Assembly (NCBI GenBank): GCA_032164295.1
Contig: JAJHTX010000008.1
Location: 496,001 to 560,000, forward strand
DNA length: 64,000 bases
Direction: 5' to 3'
Source: Inonotus obliquus
Taxonomy: Eukaryota; Basidiomycota; Agaricomycetes; Hymenochaetales; Hymenochaetaceae
The notes under the pieces were generated by a model. That model searched no databases. It was not told the origin of the DNA and worked only from the letters and a program-made list of their open reading frames with translations. Numbering within the stretch: position 1 is the first letter of the stretch; the number at the start of each line of letters is the position of its first letter. This document shows, one piece after another, positions 49,031 to 61,010 of the stretch. Both the position numbers and the translations under genes were made by a program.

Positions 49031-50319
49031 ATGGTCTCGACTCGCAACGCATTACACCTCGGACCTGATCCTCTTGGTGCTGGAGCCGGCTCCAGTAACC
49101 TAGGTAAATATCCCAGATGTACAGTTGTTGACTTTGAATCTGCTAACACAGAGTCTTCTCAAGCTGAAGAACCAAACTCGTCAACGAACGAACGAGATTT
49201 CATAAGCCAAGAGGACTACCAAGCGGCTCTGCTTATTGTAACGTTTCGGGATAGCGGCACTTCCTCAACACGTGAGTATGCCAAACCTGGCAATAGATCC
49301 CACCTTCTGACATAATTGTCTGATCAGAGACCCCCGAGCCACTTAATGCTCCTCCCCACGCGCGTAATTCTGAACCAGCGTCACCTCAGGCTGAGCCTGA
49401 GCCCCCCGTGCCAGGTGCAGGGACCAGTACGAACTCCAATAAACAGAAAAAACGAAGGAGGAAGGGCTTTCGCCTGACGCATGTCAAGAATGAACGAGCA
49501 AAGAAGGCTAAAGCGCGAGCTGATGCTGCCACCCGTGGGATTAATACCAGCGTTCCTGGTCCAAGCCGAATGTCTACGAGGTCCTGCACACGCCGACAGC
49601 CCACACGAACAGCTGACGAGACACCGCGTCGTCTGACACGCGCTGCTGCACGAGCACAGGCAATCGACTCCGACTCCGCTGAACGAGATCAACAGGCGGA
49701 ATCGTCAAAGAAAGGCAAGGGGAAAGAAGTTGTAAAAGGTGAATCCGACTCGGACGATGTTGCAACGAGCTCGAAGCGACGTCGCTGTGACTCCGAAGAT
49801 GATGAGCTTGATGAGCTCGGGTCTCAAGGCGAACCAGGACCGTCAACGCGTCGAAAGAGACAAAAGCTGGACCCGAAACCCAAAGCATCGGACGAACCGG
49901 CAGAACCACCAGCACCTGTCACGAGGAGAAAATCTCATTCAACGGCAACGAACATTCAGCGTGGTGTTAAGAGGTATAGAAGTCTCGGACCAGAGCCATC
50001 AGAAGGTAGGATCGAAGCAGAACGCAAGCGAGCTAGGCGGGAAAAAACTCCGGAGCGAGACAGGTCTGAACCTTTGGCCACATCATCTCGAGTACAACTG
50101 GGGGATACCACGAATCAAGCCGCCGTCGTCGTGAAAGTAGAGGAAGGTGAACCGAGAAGCCAATCTCGTCATGGCGCAGATACTTCACGAAGACACCATC
50201 CGGCTGCGAATGCAAGGCTTCGACATCGACCAAGGGTAGCCCCTCTGGAACGGCAGGAGACAACGCTTCTAGACGGTAACATTCTCCGACCTGAGAATCC
50301 ACTATACTACCTTCCCTGA
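49031..50319 (+). CDS. Divergent paralog of the 45443 gene
   Basis: ATG at 49031 (MVSTRNALHLGP); exons 49031-49271 and 49328-50319, joined in frame by a 56-bp intron (GTGAGT...TCAG), giving 410 residues. A further 48-bp stretch at 49104-49151 (GTAAAT...ACAG) could also be an intron and is divisible by 3. The relation to the 45443 gene shows in TSSKRRRCDSEDDELDELG followed by GPSTRRKRQKLD, against SKRRRDEDDDVEDV and GPSRRTTRRTRQKVD. It has the same basic start and acidic Ser-rich body. Function unknown; possibly nuclear. Confidence 0.8.
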
Positions 50320-50906
50320 TTTTCGAGACTTGCTGTGATTTTGATTCGTTATTGTGCTTTTGATCTGTTTTCTCGCCTTTTGTTCTCCGCGCTCTTGTTT
50401 ACTTTTGCTCTTGTAATCCCTTCCCTTGTATACTTATTCGCCCATTCCGCAACCAGTAATAAAGTGGGCGACCTGCGTGCTTGCAGAGCACGAGTCATAA
50501 AAGATCTGAAATCATTGAGTTGTTAGTACCTCTGAATACGGTCGTAAGCTCACGTCTTTAGCGAGAAATGAGTCAATAAGCACTCGACATAAGAGCTTTC
50601 GTGGTCGATCGAAGAAGTCAGGACCAGGCTGCTTGGCGTCACTCCAGATCAGAATTTGAGCTATGGGAAAATATTATCTAATAATCACTTTCTAGCTGCA
50701 CCGGGTTTTTACATGGTGAAATCGATTGCACATCGCATGAAGCATGAAGACTATTCAGCGTCTAGAAATGAGGTTAAGTACTACTCTGAAGATCTTGATT
50801 TTTTCCTGGCCAATTTCCCTTCTGGTTCTAACTGCTCGAGTACACCCGGTTCCGTGGCGTCGACCCCCATCTCCTCGGCTACGCGGTGTGCCCATTAGAT
50901 CATTAT
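50320..50906. other. Intergenic, 3' ends of two convergent genes
   Basis: Pyrimidine-rich 3' region of the upstream gene, then sequence without a credible frame. Confidence 0.5.
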
Positions 50907-52871
50907 TCATTTCCGTGAGAGATAATGCGACATACCAGCAATCTGCTTGATCGGACCCTTAAACCACTTCCGTGCACTCAGGAGCCAGAATGCGAGTGAA
51001 TACGTTACAACGATGCCTACAGCTACAATAGCATAGTTTAACGTCTGCGAATTGACAGGGTTCTCCTGAGGAAGGATGAACGCGATTGAGATAAACCCTA
51101 TCCACGCAACTGCAATAACGGCGACTGCTTCGCTCGCTTTGCCAAGATGGAATGGTCCCCTGACGAACTTGCTGCGATATATGACTCGGAGTGCGATTGG
51201 GATGGCATAAGATACGTAAAGTCCTATCGTTGCTATACTCGTTGCAGCGGCAAAGGCGACGTCGCTTCCAAGGCTTGGAAGGCCGAGGATAAAGCTGAGC
51301 GTGCAGGCTAGCCATACCGTTCGTACAGGGCTTTTCGTCCTCGCGCTCACGTGGTGGAAGAACTTGTGACCCGGTAGTGCACCATCCCGCGAGAAAGCGT
51401 ACATCATGCGCGAGTTTGACGTGACGGAAAATAACCTGTGTTATGATTAATGCATATTAGCCAATGACCGGGCCGATTGAACGAGACCTGCGCACCCGCA
51501 CATAAACATTGCACCAATGACAATCACCATTAATACAATCGCACCTCGGTCTCCAACGCAGTCCAAGAATATCTGCGCGACGGGCTGACCGGTTGCACTG
51601 TTCACGGTCGCATCATAATCTTGCATTGAGAACAGAAGTCCAAGAATAAGAAACCATCCGAGCACCGCGCTCACGCCGATGGCAATGATAATCCCAAGCG
51701 AGCCTGCCATGGCCGCATTGTGTGTCTCCTCCGTCATCTACTGTATTGTGTTAGCATATCTTCCCTCTTAGAGAACAGATATCCCTACATGAGCGCTGGC
51801 GTCAAAACCTGTGAGAGTATACTGTGCCATCAGGATACCGATGACAACAACATATGCTTTGCTTGCGCGCAAGCTCCATCCGATCGCAGTCCCATCTGAC
51901 AGTTCCGCTCCCGTACCATCAATAAATTGCGTAAATACAAATTTAGCGGATTGATGCGTCGGGGCGGCTGCCAAGCTGGCAATAACAACCGCGGTCGTAC
52001 CAACAGCATGCCACCAAATAGATATGTTGTTGATGTATCTAAGAAGATGCACTCCGAATGTATTGACGAGGCCTGGGAAAGATGATGAGATGAATATAAC
52101 GTATACTGTAGTTAAGCCGCTGCGATGCTCAAACCTTGCGTAAAAAGAACCGCAGCATAGACGCCGATATTCGTCTTCGCCGTCGGAGTAAATCCAGTAT
52201 TGAAGCTCGAGATAGTTGATATGAAATTTGCGCACCCAAAACTGCAATGATCATCGGTTCTGCATTCCTTGAGCAAGAATGAATAATGAGTACAAACCTA
52301 ATACCGGTGGTTACCGCAACTTGGCCAAGGAGATTGAACCACCCGGTAATCCATGACGCGAATGGAGCATTTGTCTTTTCCGAAAGCATCGCTGCCCAGA
52401 AGTATGGCCCACCGCTTGTTGGATGAGCACTGCAGACTTCTAATGGACGGAACATTTAAAATATTCCGGAAAACATATTATTCTACTTACCAGCCATGGC
52501 GAGACCAACTACCATAGTAAAGAACGAAACAACCACCCAACCCCATACCATTACAACGGGGCCGCCCCTCGTCTAGTTTCACCGACTCGTTTAGCCGTAG
52601 TAATGATAAGGAACGAGGCCGGAACTCACCAAACCATACAGGAAGAGGGAAGGTATTCCCGTGATTACACTGATGATGGAGAATGATACACCGAAGTTCT
52701 GAAAGCAAGAACAAAATGTCAACTAAGAAGCAGCTCATGAGAACATCTCACGACCAAACATGCCTGCAAGAGACCCAAATCCCGCTTTAACTCCTGCTTG
52801 TAGCCCATCTTCGCCAGCTCCGCTTCATCACCGTCGAAGGTGGTTCCATTGCGCCTTTTCTCGTCGCTCAT
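50907..52871 (-). CDS. APC-family amino-acid/GABA permease
   Basis: Multi-exon minus-strand gene starting at ATG 52871 (MSDEKRRNGTTF) and ending at TGA 50909-50907. Exons that can be placed: 52871-52764, 52698-52630, 52572-52491, 52439 to about 52301, then three or more to 50907. Family signatures in order: KQELKRDLGLLQ|NFGVSFSIISVITG, VWGWVVVSFFTMVVGLAMA, the SAHPTSGGPYFWAA motif, LTGFDASAHMTEETHNA and MMYAFSRDGALPGH. Many hydrophobic helices fit a 12-helix plasma-membrane transporter of the fungal GABA/choline/amino-acid group. The first intron (52763-52699) needs a GC donor (CAG|GCATGT) to keep the conserved reading. The substrate cannot be told from sequence alone. Confidence 0.92.
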
Positions 52872-53189
52872 GTTGTCGTGGTCCGCCAACATGATAGCGG
52901 AAGAAAGAAGGATGGAAAGATAAGGCGAAAGGAGCGGAGGCTGATGCTACGCGTAAGACTGGTTAAGGTTGTGAGAAAAAATATAAGCACTGCTGGAGAT
53001 AAGAAAATAACAAATCGCCTTATAAGGCGATCATCCGACCACTCGATAGTTATCTGTGGCAGATTTGTCCGAACATGCGGGAAAAATAGTCTCTTTTCAT
53101 TTTTCTTATTCCAATTAATACACATGCGTCGATAATGGTACAGAAGAGACTCAACTTCCCCGGTACTACACAATCCCTACTCAATTCAT
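52872..53189. promoter_or_regulatory. Permease promoter region with GATA sites and an 18-bp palindrome
   Basis: GATAAG at about 52918 and 52998, and TTATCT (complement of AGATAA) at about 53047, lie within 180 bp upstream of the permease start. A perfect palindrome ATCGCCTTATAAGGCGAT lies at 53014-53031. GATA-factor control is usual for nitrogen-source permeases in fungi; here it is inferred from the sites. The far side of the gap is the 3' end of the bromodomain gene. Confidence 0.5.
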
Positions 53190-56082
53190 TCAAGATCCCA
53201 GAGTTGGAACAATGTGGCGAATATGCACAGGTACCAGCTCTGGTGGCAGGCGTGCAATTCTATCGATGGGAGCCCGCTTCGCGAGTGCAATTAGGGTCAA
53301 CCGTGTCCGGCGCATTACCGAGTCCTCCCGCTCTCCTCCTCCATTATCGATGTCACTTTTGACCTGACCGTCTTCGAAAACCCGCCGTCCGAGATCACAC
53401 AACGACTCTGCAGTGTCATTGAGGGCATGTTCAATAGTACTACCTGAACCGACAACGGTTGTACCAGATGGACAACTCTGCCCTGACAGCGCAGGAGCGA
53501 ATCCAAGACTCGAGATGGCTTCTGCACCTGCACCGGAACTTGAGATCGTCGCTGGTAGTGTATTGCCGACTGCTGCCGCGTCGACCGTAGGAGTTCCCTG
53601 CCCCCGACCCGCCCATTCGCTCTCTGCTAGGAAGAGCTCCTCAGGCTTCTGCAGAAGCGGCGCCATATCGATCTTCGCCATGGATTCTGCAAGTGCTTCA
53701 AGCTCGCGAAGTTGTGCGATGACCGAGGACTTGTCATCATTTGCCAGAGATAGATACCGCGCAATGGCATGCGATGCGTGCGCACTTGCATCATTCTCCC
53801 TCTGTCCATCCGCCCGTGCGAGCGTCTCTGCCACTGCACGGAGGGTCGAGTGATTTCCACCTGTAAGGGAATCAACGAAGTTCTGAATAACCCATTGTCC
53901 TAGTGACATCCCAAGTCTACCAGGGCGCACAACGACATCGGGTTCTTCTTTGATTGTGCCGCGATATTCGCCCACGAACTCTGCCAAGCTACGGAAGTAC
54001 GCAAGGCCGTCCACACCACCATACACGACATCTCGGAGGTACTCATCTGCGACAAGCAGGCCTTCCTTTTCCACACTCTGCGACTCTGTTGTAGGTATGG
54101 TTTTCGATTCTTGACAATCGATGGTTCGCCTGATCTGATCCATAACCATTGCGTCGCTACAGAATACGTCCTCAAAATCTTCTGCCGTCAGGCCATTTTC
54201 TACTGCAATAGTGCCTAATAAAGACGCAAAAGTGCCGTAGTCGGAATGCTCAATGCGGCGCCGTTTAGTCTGCGGGCCGATGAGCGCTGCTTCCTCTTCG
54301 TCGTCTCTTGTTCGTGTCGCTCGTGGCGGATTGCGCGTTATTGTCCAATGACGAAGCTTCTTCTTTCCTACTACTGCAGTGCAAGCAGGCGGGTTTGCGA
54401 AAACGTATCTATTGGGATCCGACAGGAGGTCCGGAAGTACTCCCGGTGGAAGAGCAACAGGGCCATCCACTCGCAGTTCAGGGTTTCCCTCGGGAGGCTG
54501 AGAAGCTTCCCTATTGGCTGTGGTGCTTTCTACCGGTGCAGCACGTGTTGCTACGAGTGGAATCAACTCTGGAGCATCGAATTGTTTGGGCACAAGTTGA
54601 CGCAGAATTGTGTAAGGGTTCTCCACTGTAAAGAGTCAGGATTAGTCAACTTCAAAGATTATAATAGGAAACCTTTATCTACATACTTTCGGTATAATCA
54701 AGGCTGCCGTCGGACGCAAAAGGAGGTCCTTCCTTTTCCCGTTTTAACCTTTCCTTCTTCGTGCGGAAACGCTTTCCTAGCAATTAGTCAGTACAAGAAA
54801 TGCCAAGGAGCGCTTCTGCTGTACCTTTCAGCTTCAATTCCAACATCAAGGCGGAAAGGTCACTGCATGGTGGAAAGGCCCCAATCCCATCCTTGGCTCC
54901 AGGAAGGTGACTACCTTCTTCCCAGCTTTCCGTGACAATAGGGCCCTTCTTTCGGCCCTTCTTGTTTTTCTCGGTGGGCATATTAGGAGTCCCCACTGCG
55001 GAGGACATAACACTAGGGCTTCGCGTCTTGAAGGGAACTTCCCCCGAAAGTGCCGCACCATCAGCAACCCCACTATCACCGTCGTTTGTTGCCGAAAGTG
55101 CCAATCCTTCATCTGTCACAACGTCTACCGTCCAGTCCGCTTCATATTCGATGACTTGTGCAGCTGCCTTGGTTATCTGATCGAGACCCCAGGCTTCTAT
55201 TTTTGAGGCTTCCGAATGGTAGATAGAAGGTGGGGGATTGAATGTCTTTGCATTTGAGGTAACAAGTAGTAGATCATCCTGAAAGAAGGAAGTTAGCGCG
55301 ACCCACGAATAGACTTCATAGATCAAGTACCTTAAACTGTTCTAGTGAGCGATACTGGCCCTTCTCAATCTTTTCAGACATCGTTCCGAAGTCCATGGGC
55401 TGCTTTATGACATCAAGGTACCCTGGAATCTGTGAAGTATCGACTGGAGTCAAAAAGAAAGCATAATCATCTTTCCTTTGTACCATCGTCAGAGTTTCTC
55501 CGGAGACCACTTATGTAGTGCAATTACAAACCTTTTTATTTGAGTGATAAGCTTCCTGAGAACTTCCTTTAATGGCTTGAGCTTGATCGGTCGTGGTGCT
55601 TTGACCTTTTCCAGCGGTTGAGGACGTGGTGGTTCAGGAAATGCGGGTGGCGAAGGAGGAGCGAGGATTTCAACGGAAGGCTCCTCTTTCAGTGGCTCTT
55701 CTACAAGAGTATGTTGCGCACCTTGCGGCACAACATCGTCAACTTCCATCACATCGGTCTCGACCGCCGGAGGTGGTGGCTTCAGGGGCTTCAGGATAAG
55801 TTTCGGAAGAGTTTTCTTTTCTTCATCCTGGGTTTGTTTAGGGAACGGTTCGGCGATGGAATTGGAGCGTGAAGGTTTGATCTTCAAGGTAATCGGATTC
55901 TTAGCATTGCTTGAGGGGACAGTCGGAGTGGCATCATTGGTGGGTGTATCTATAGATGAAGACGATGCGGCAGACTTGAGTTTTAAGGGCTTGATAGTGA
56001 GCTTTATGCGACGCTGTGCGGCCGCCGGTTCTATAGATGAGGAGGAAGGTGGTGAATGCTGAGAGAGAAACGGCGTGCTCAT
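53190..56082 (-). CDS. BRD7/BRD9-like bromodomain protein
   Basis: Five exons on the minus strand, from ATG 56082 (MSTPFLSQHSPP) to a stop at 53190. The first exon encodes a Lys/Pro-rich tail with repeated KLKPLK-type motifs. The bromodomain is spread over the second and third exons: KDDYAFFLTPVDTSQIPGYL, KQPMDFGTMSEKIEKGQY and NAKTFNPPPSIYH, with the acetyl-lysine-binding Asn in NPP. After KRFRTKKERLKREKEGPP comes a 478-residue exon (54625-53190) starting NPYTILRQLVPKQFD. Order and motifs match BRD7/BRD9-type chromatin readers, which work in SWI/SNF-class remodelling complexes. An intron inside the bromodomain sits between LEQFK and DDLLLV. It is divergent from the RING gene across a 227-bp shared promoter. 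Confidence 0.88.
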
Positions 56083-56309
56083 CGTTAAGGTCGTTGACCG
56101 CGAGTGACTTCCGGTCACGCACAACGCAAACAAATTGCAAAAAAAGGAAAATTTAGATGTGACATAACAATATCACGTGGTATGTAAATAACTTCACTGA
56201 AATTAATCCCGTCTCTTCTCAACACTCGTAATCGCACACCCAACAAGTCCATGACCAGCAACTAACACAGGCAGAAGGCATTCACTTTAATCTCCTATGA
56301 TAACAGCTT
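56083..56309. promoter_or_regulatory. Divergent promoter between bromodomain and RING genes
   Basis: 227 bp between two outward-facing start codons; no clear TATA box on either side. Co-regulation is possible. Confidence 0.55.
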
Positions 56310-58850
56310 ATGGACTCTCCAACATATGCATCTGATGTTCATTCTTCGAAGCGCGTCAAGCTTGATACGTACGTTGACGAGGATGGTATTGCAGCCAACG
56401 ACCCGGGCGAGGAGTTAGACGGAGACCATTGTAGTATTTGTCTACAGCTGCTTCTCGATAGGACGGTTATTCCCGAATGCTCGCATGAATTCTGCTTCGA
56501 ATGCATTGTCACTTGGTCAGGTGTGTCTTGGGATTCCGTCTCTATGCATTCGTTGCTTTAATCTGACTGTCCCCCTCAGAACAGTCGAGACGATGTCCGT
56601 TATGTACTAGAACAATCTGGCCGTACTTGATACACCACATACGCTCCAACTTTGACTTCCAAAAGTATCATCTTCCGCCCCTCAGGTCATCACCTCCTCC
56701 TATTCAACCTTTGAGAAGGCTTGGTCCTTCGACGCAACGGAGCTCTGGCCGGGAACGTCGCTGGGGTCGGAGAGGAAGAAGAGAGCAGGATGTTGCAGAT
56801 GAACTCGAGAGGGCAATAGATAGACGGAGATGGATATATCATAACCATCTATATGCAAAGGTTCGTGTTTTTAGGACTAAAGGCTCCGGCCTTATTACTC
56901 ACAGATTGATTATCCTGCTCGTTCCGTAGCATGTTGGATCTAATAGGACGTCGCGTTATCGGCCGTTTCCGACTCCAGCTCAGTTTTCTGCATCACAAGA
57001 CTACATCAGTCGAGCAACGATTTTCATTCGACGCGAGCTACGAGTGTGGCCAAATCTTGACGTGGAAGTAAGCGATTTTTGGACTGCCTTTATCATCATG
57101 AAGTTGACAACGGAAACCCTATTCCTCCAGTTCCTAACCACATTCATTCTTTCTCTCATGAAAGCCATTGATATTCGATCTGAATCGGCGATTAAATTAC
57201 TAGCGGAGTTCTTGGATATGGATTACTCCTACCGTGAAGGAAGGCGCTTCCCGAATGCCGAACACTTCGCGCACGGTGAGTATTCAGGTTCTCACTTTCA
57301 TCGGTTGAATATTATGATCAGTCTTCTTATTTTCAGAATAGTTCTGACCTAGGAGCCTTGCTTTGTAGAACTTTATAGTTTTCTCCGTTCGCCATTCAAG
57401 ACTTTATCCGCGTACGACGTGAATGTGCAGGCAAGTCATTTATCCCAAACAACGACACGCGTACGCAAATAATTTAATAACATCTCCATCCATTTCATTA
57501 GTACGACGAACCAAGAGATGCCAATAGATGTGTTGATAACGACACGAGGAGCGTTCCCGATATGCGTACGGTGAACGAAATATCGCCCCCTCGATCTGGA
57601 ATAGGTCGCTACAATGGTGCAAGACCGATGCTGCTGGACGGGAGCGGCCCTTCATGGCCTAATTTGAATACTCGCGGTGCCAACGATAGATTAGATCGAA
57701 GTTCTTCATTTCCTTCATTTTTTCCTGATGTGGAAAAGTCGGGAACTCGCAGAAAGCGCAGGGACGAAGGGCCAAGCGCAACTCCATCATCTGATGAGAA
57801 TTCCCCAGTCCCGCCAAAGCCAGCCATTTCTTTTGGAATGCTGAAGGAAGGACCTTCGGGTGACAACGACTCGACACCCAACGAACACCCTATATCCTAT
57901 GGTCAAGGGGGAAGCGTGGAAGATACGGGACGGGAGATGCCAGAGGATTTGGCAACGAGGTCTGGTCACATGGGTGATCACATTCTTAATCAATTGTCCC
58001 AGAACGATGAAGTCGAAGTTCGTCAGCCTTCTGGTAATGCTTCCGTGGACGCGGAAAAACATGAATATCCAAAGCAGGGGAATCCTTCTAGTCGACAATC
58101 GTCCTATCAGAATTCAACCCAGGCAACGGGTGTACTGCGGATTCGTAACCCTCTCCTCATTGCCCAGGCGCATTTGTCGCATTTGTCGGAAGGTCGGGAC
58201 AAGCGAAAACTGGACCAACAACCTATCCCACCAACGAGAAATGATCGTAGCCCGTCCGATCTCCTCCGACGTTCATCGCACAGTGATACCAGTAACCGTC
58301 CTTCATTGTTATCGAGAATCAGTGAGGTCCAGACCAATGGCTCAGCGACGGAAATATCCGAGGGTGGTGCGGAAGGTTCACTAACGGAAGGTATGTTATT
58401 GCACAACGACTATCACGATAAATTTACGATATTGATCGGTCAATAGACAAGCCCATCGATCCAGTTAGTGTAGAACTCCTTGTTAAATTACTGCATCGTT
58501 CAGAGACAGAAAGCGCCACTCAAGCGGAGCAGGAGCAAGGCGACCCTTCCGTAACGCCCCTTACGCCTCAAAGAACATCAGTAGTAACTCCACATTCTGC
58601 AATGCCGAATACCGTTGGTAGTAGTTCTTCTGTCGGACCAGTCCAGGGACGTCAAATTGCGGATCTCGAAGTGAAAGCCCGCGCTCGCGCCCGTCTCAAA
58701 ATGAAATTGACCATAGAAAAGCATCTACACTCTTCTTCGACACATCTTGGCAACGTAGAGGTACACAATTCCGAGGACGAATCCACCAGAAAGAATAATC
58801 GTGAGGGAATGCTCCGAGCTGTGTTGGAGAATCGACGGAGAGGTGGTTGA
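56310..58850 (+). CDS. Topors-like RING E3 ubiquitin ligase
   Basis: Seven exons keep frame: 56310-56520, 56580-56860, 56930-57067, 57131-57275, 57369-57430, 57502-58390 and 58447-58850, giving 709 residues. The RING finger is CSICLQLLLDRTVIPECSHE, then FCFECIVTWS, then CPLC, spanning the first intron. It is followed by the Topors-type segment IHHIRSNFDFQKY, an Arg-rich linker, and ELYSFLRSPFKTLSAYD, which is the region conserved after the RING in Topors relatives. The long C-terminal half is Ser/Pro-rich and disordered, ending in a basic RARARLKMKL stretch. It probably ubiquitinates (or sumoylates) nuclear substrates. The fifth intron (57431-57501) uses a GC donor (CAG|GCAAGT). Confidence 0.87.
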
Positions 58851-59222
58851 CGAGAAAATAAGTTTCGTTGTTCCATGCAAAGTAGAATATCAGTATTCAT
58901 GCTTTTATTAATGAACAGTTGCACCAAATCTTCGGTAATAAACTCTTTGCTTCTGAAATTCAAGTACGAATGTACGAATGACTTCTTTCTGTGGTTGTTT
59001 AGTGCGGTAAACAGAAATACAACAATTTTCAATCAACACGAGGACGACAAGCATGATGTCCATCTGTTACATAATTCATGACCAGGGTGACCTAACTAAC
59101 ATTCAAATCTTGGCTATATCAAATTCCTCAGGCGAGAACAAAACTTTCAATGGCGCGAGAGAGGGATGGAAAAACTACTAGTACACAGAAAATGTCTTCT
59201 CCCGCATTTAGCTTGCTTTAGA
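58851..59222. other. Intergenic, between convergent 3' ends
   Basis: AT-rich; no gene seen. Confidence 0.5.
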
Positions 59223-61010
59223 TCATTCCTCTTCATTAGGTGAACGTGAACCCATACGATTCGGCTGCTGAGGATAAATCTCGGTATTCCGAACGGGGTC
59301 AAAGCGCATGGTTCTGGTTGGTGGTGGAAGCGTGCGACTCTCCAAAAATGTCTCACTTCCTTGCGGGACCTGTCTGGAAGAACCTACGGAAATTTAGATA
59401 AAAAAATGTCAGTTGTTGTGTTAATATAATATGATAATCAATTGACTTGCCAGCGCTTGGCGTGGAATGAGACACTGGGCCTGAACGTGTACGAGATCGT
59501 TCAGATATGGTAGTGGGTAGTTGCCATACTGGAGTAGGTTCCAGAGTGAATGGCGGGGGTATATGTGAAGGAGTTAAGGGTCTGAATGACGGTTCACCTC
59601 TTCTTGTAGTAGGTGCTGGAATAACAATGCCTCCTCGAGGTTGGGAAAGGGCAACAGATGGCGGATGTCCCGTATGCCCAGCATAGGCGCGGGTAACGGG
59701 GCCTTCTTGCCGATCAGTTGTCCTAATTTGAATTGGAGGAAGGCGAAGGGATTGTGAAGCCGATCCTTGCTCAAAATGTTCACGTTGATATGAAGATGGT
59801 CCCGGAGCTTGACCTTCGTACCGGGCACCCGGCGAAATGGATGGTGTAATGGAGTGTACAGGTGGTAGACGAGGAGGCCGTTCCGGAGACATTGGGCGTG
59901 GGTATTGAGATGATGGGATAGCCGGAAGAGTGGAAGGAGGCTGCGGGAAGGATTCAGGCGCGGCGCCAGTACCGGGAACACCAGGACCAGTAAGATCTCC
60001 TCTAGAGGACCTGCGTATCGCCGAGCCACTATAGATATCCAGCGAAGGTTCGGACGCCCGACGCAATGGAGTACTTGTATGCTGGGAGGCAGGGGCGATG
60101 ATGGCGAAGCCCGAACCTGGAGGATGGTCATGTCCAACTGAAGCAGCTAACTCACCAACGCGACCTTGTCTTGGACGCGAACGTCCACTAGATGAGTCCT
60201 CTCCGAGAGCTGCACCAGTTATAGCAGAAGACCCAGAGGGAGCATTTGAATACGCTCCAAACTGTGGAGGACCAGTACCCCTTGAAGCCGTGCCTCCTCC
60301 TGCTGCCGCCAACGCCGCTTCTTTACTTTCTTTACGCGCCTTCTGGCGTTGGTTCTACAGGGAAGATAGATCAGAACAGACGTTCCCATTACACGGACAC
60401 GAAAGTCGATTGCCTACCTGGAACCACACCTATCATCGGAATACACTTAGCGAGCGGGCTTTTTTGCAGATATGTTTACTCACCTGCACTTTGCGGGCGC
60501 TCAAGCCTATCTGTCGACCCACCTCCTCCCGCATCTGCGTTGTCGGAAAGCGAGACTAAATAAGGCAAGAGATGAGTTTGAAGTGCGTGTAGAGAATGAT
60601 CGAGAAGGCAGTGAGCACCTGTGCCAGAAGCGCGTGGAGTACAGCAGACTGATGGGGTGTGGTGAGCTGTCTAGTACGCTTTGGTTTCTGCTGTGGTGCG
60701 GAAGGGGAACCCGTCCTGCGAATAGGCTCGTGAGCGGTAGTAGAGCCTCGATCTGATTCTCTTCCAGGTCTCTCGTCTTCTGAGTCGTAGTATTCATCGC
60801 CCTCGAGGCCATAGGATCCCGCAATGGAGGGTGCAGGGCTATGAGCCCGCTCTTGACCCTCTGGGCGTCCATGCTCAGACCCACCTGCCTCTGGAAGCGG
60901 CACGTGCTCGGAAGGTCGCATTCGCTTTCTGCCTTGAGCCCGAATAGAAGTGCCAGGACTTCGTTGCCTTCGTCGAGACGGCGGAGGCGGGGAAGGTGGT
61001 GACTGCACTT
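59223..61010 (-). CDS. Homeodomain transcription factor
   Basis: Minus-strand exons: about 61010-60619, 60555-60484, 60429-60418 (12 nt), 60354-59450 and 59383-59223. Spliced, they encode a homeodomain: KPKRTRQLTTPHQSAVLHAL in the first listed exon, FPTTQMREEVGRQIGLSARK in the second, VWFQ in the 12-nt exon, and NQRQKARKESKEAA in the fourth. The recognition helix WFQNQRQK is thus split over two introns. The remainder is Ser/Pro-rich and disordered. The last intron (59449-59384) reads best with a GC donor (CTG|GCAAGT), which extends the frame to NEEE-stop at 59223. A GT donor three bases in would stop earlier. The true start is not resolved: the frame has a stop just upstream of about 61010, so a further 5' exon is likely. 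Confidence 0.85.
60418..60429 (-). other. 12-nt micro-exon of the homeodomain gene
   Basis: GTGTGGTTCCAG (minus strand), preceded by an acceptor ATAG and followed by a donor GTAGGC. It encodes Val-Trp-Phe-Gln of homeodomain helix 3 and is needed to restore the invariant WF-N-R pattern. Confidence 0.85.

Noticed and set aside
54246..54935. 229-codon plus-strand open frame
   Set aside because: Lies opposite the bromodomain gene, whose frame, motifs and introns are convincing; antisense shadow.
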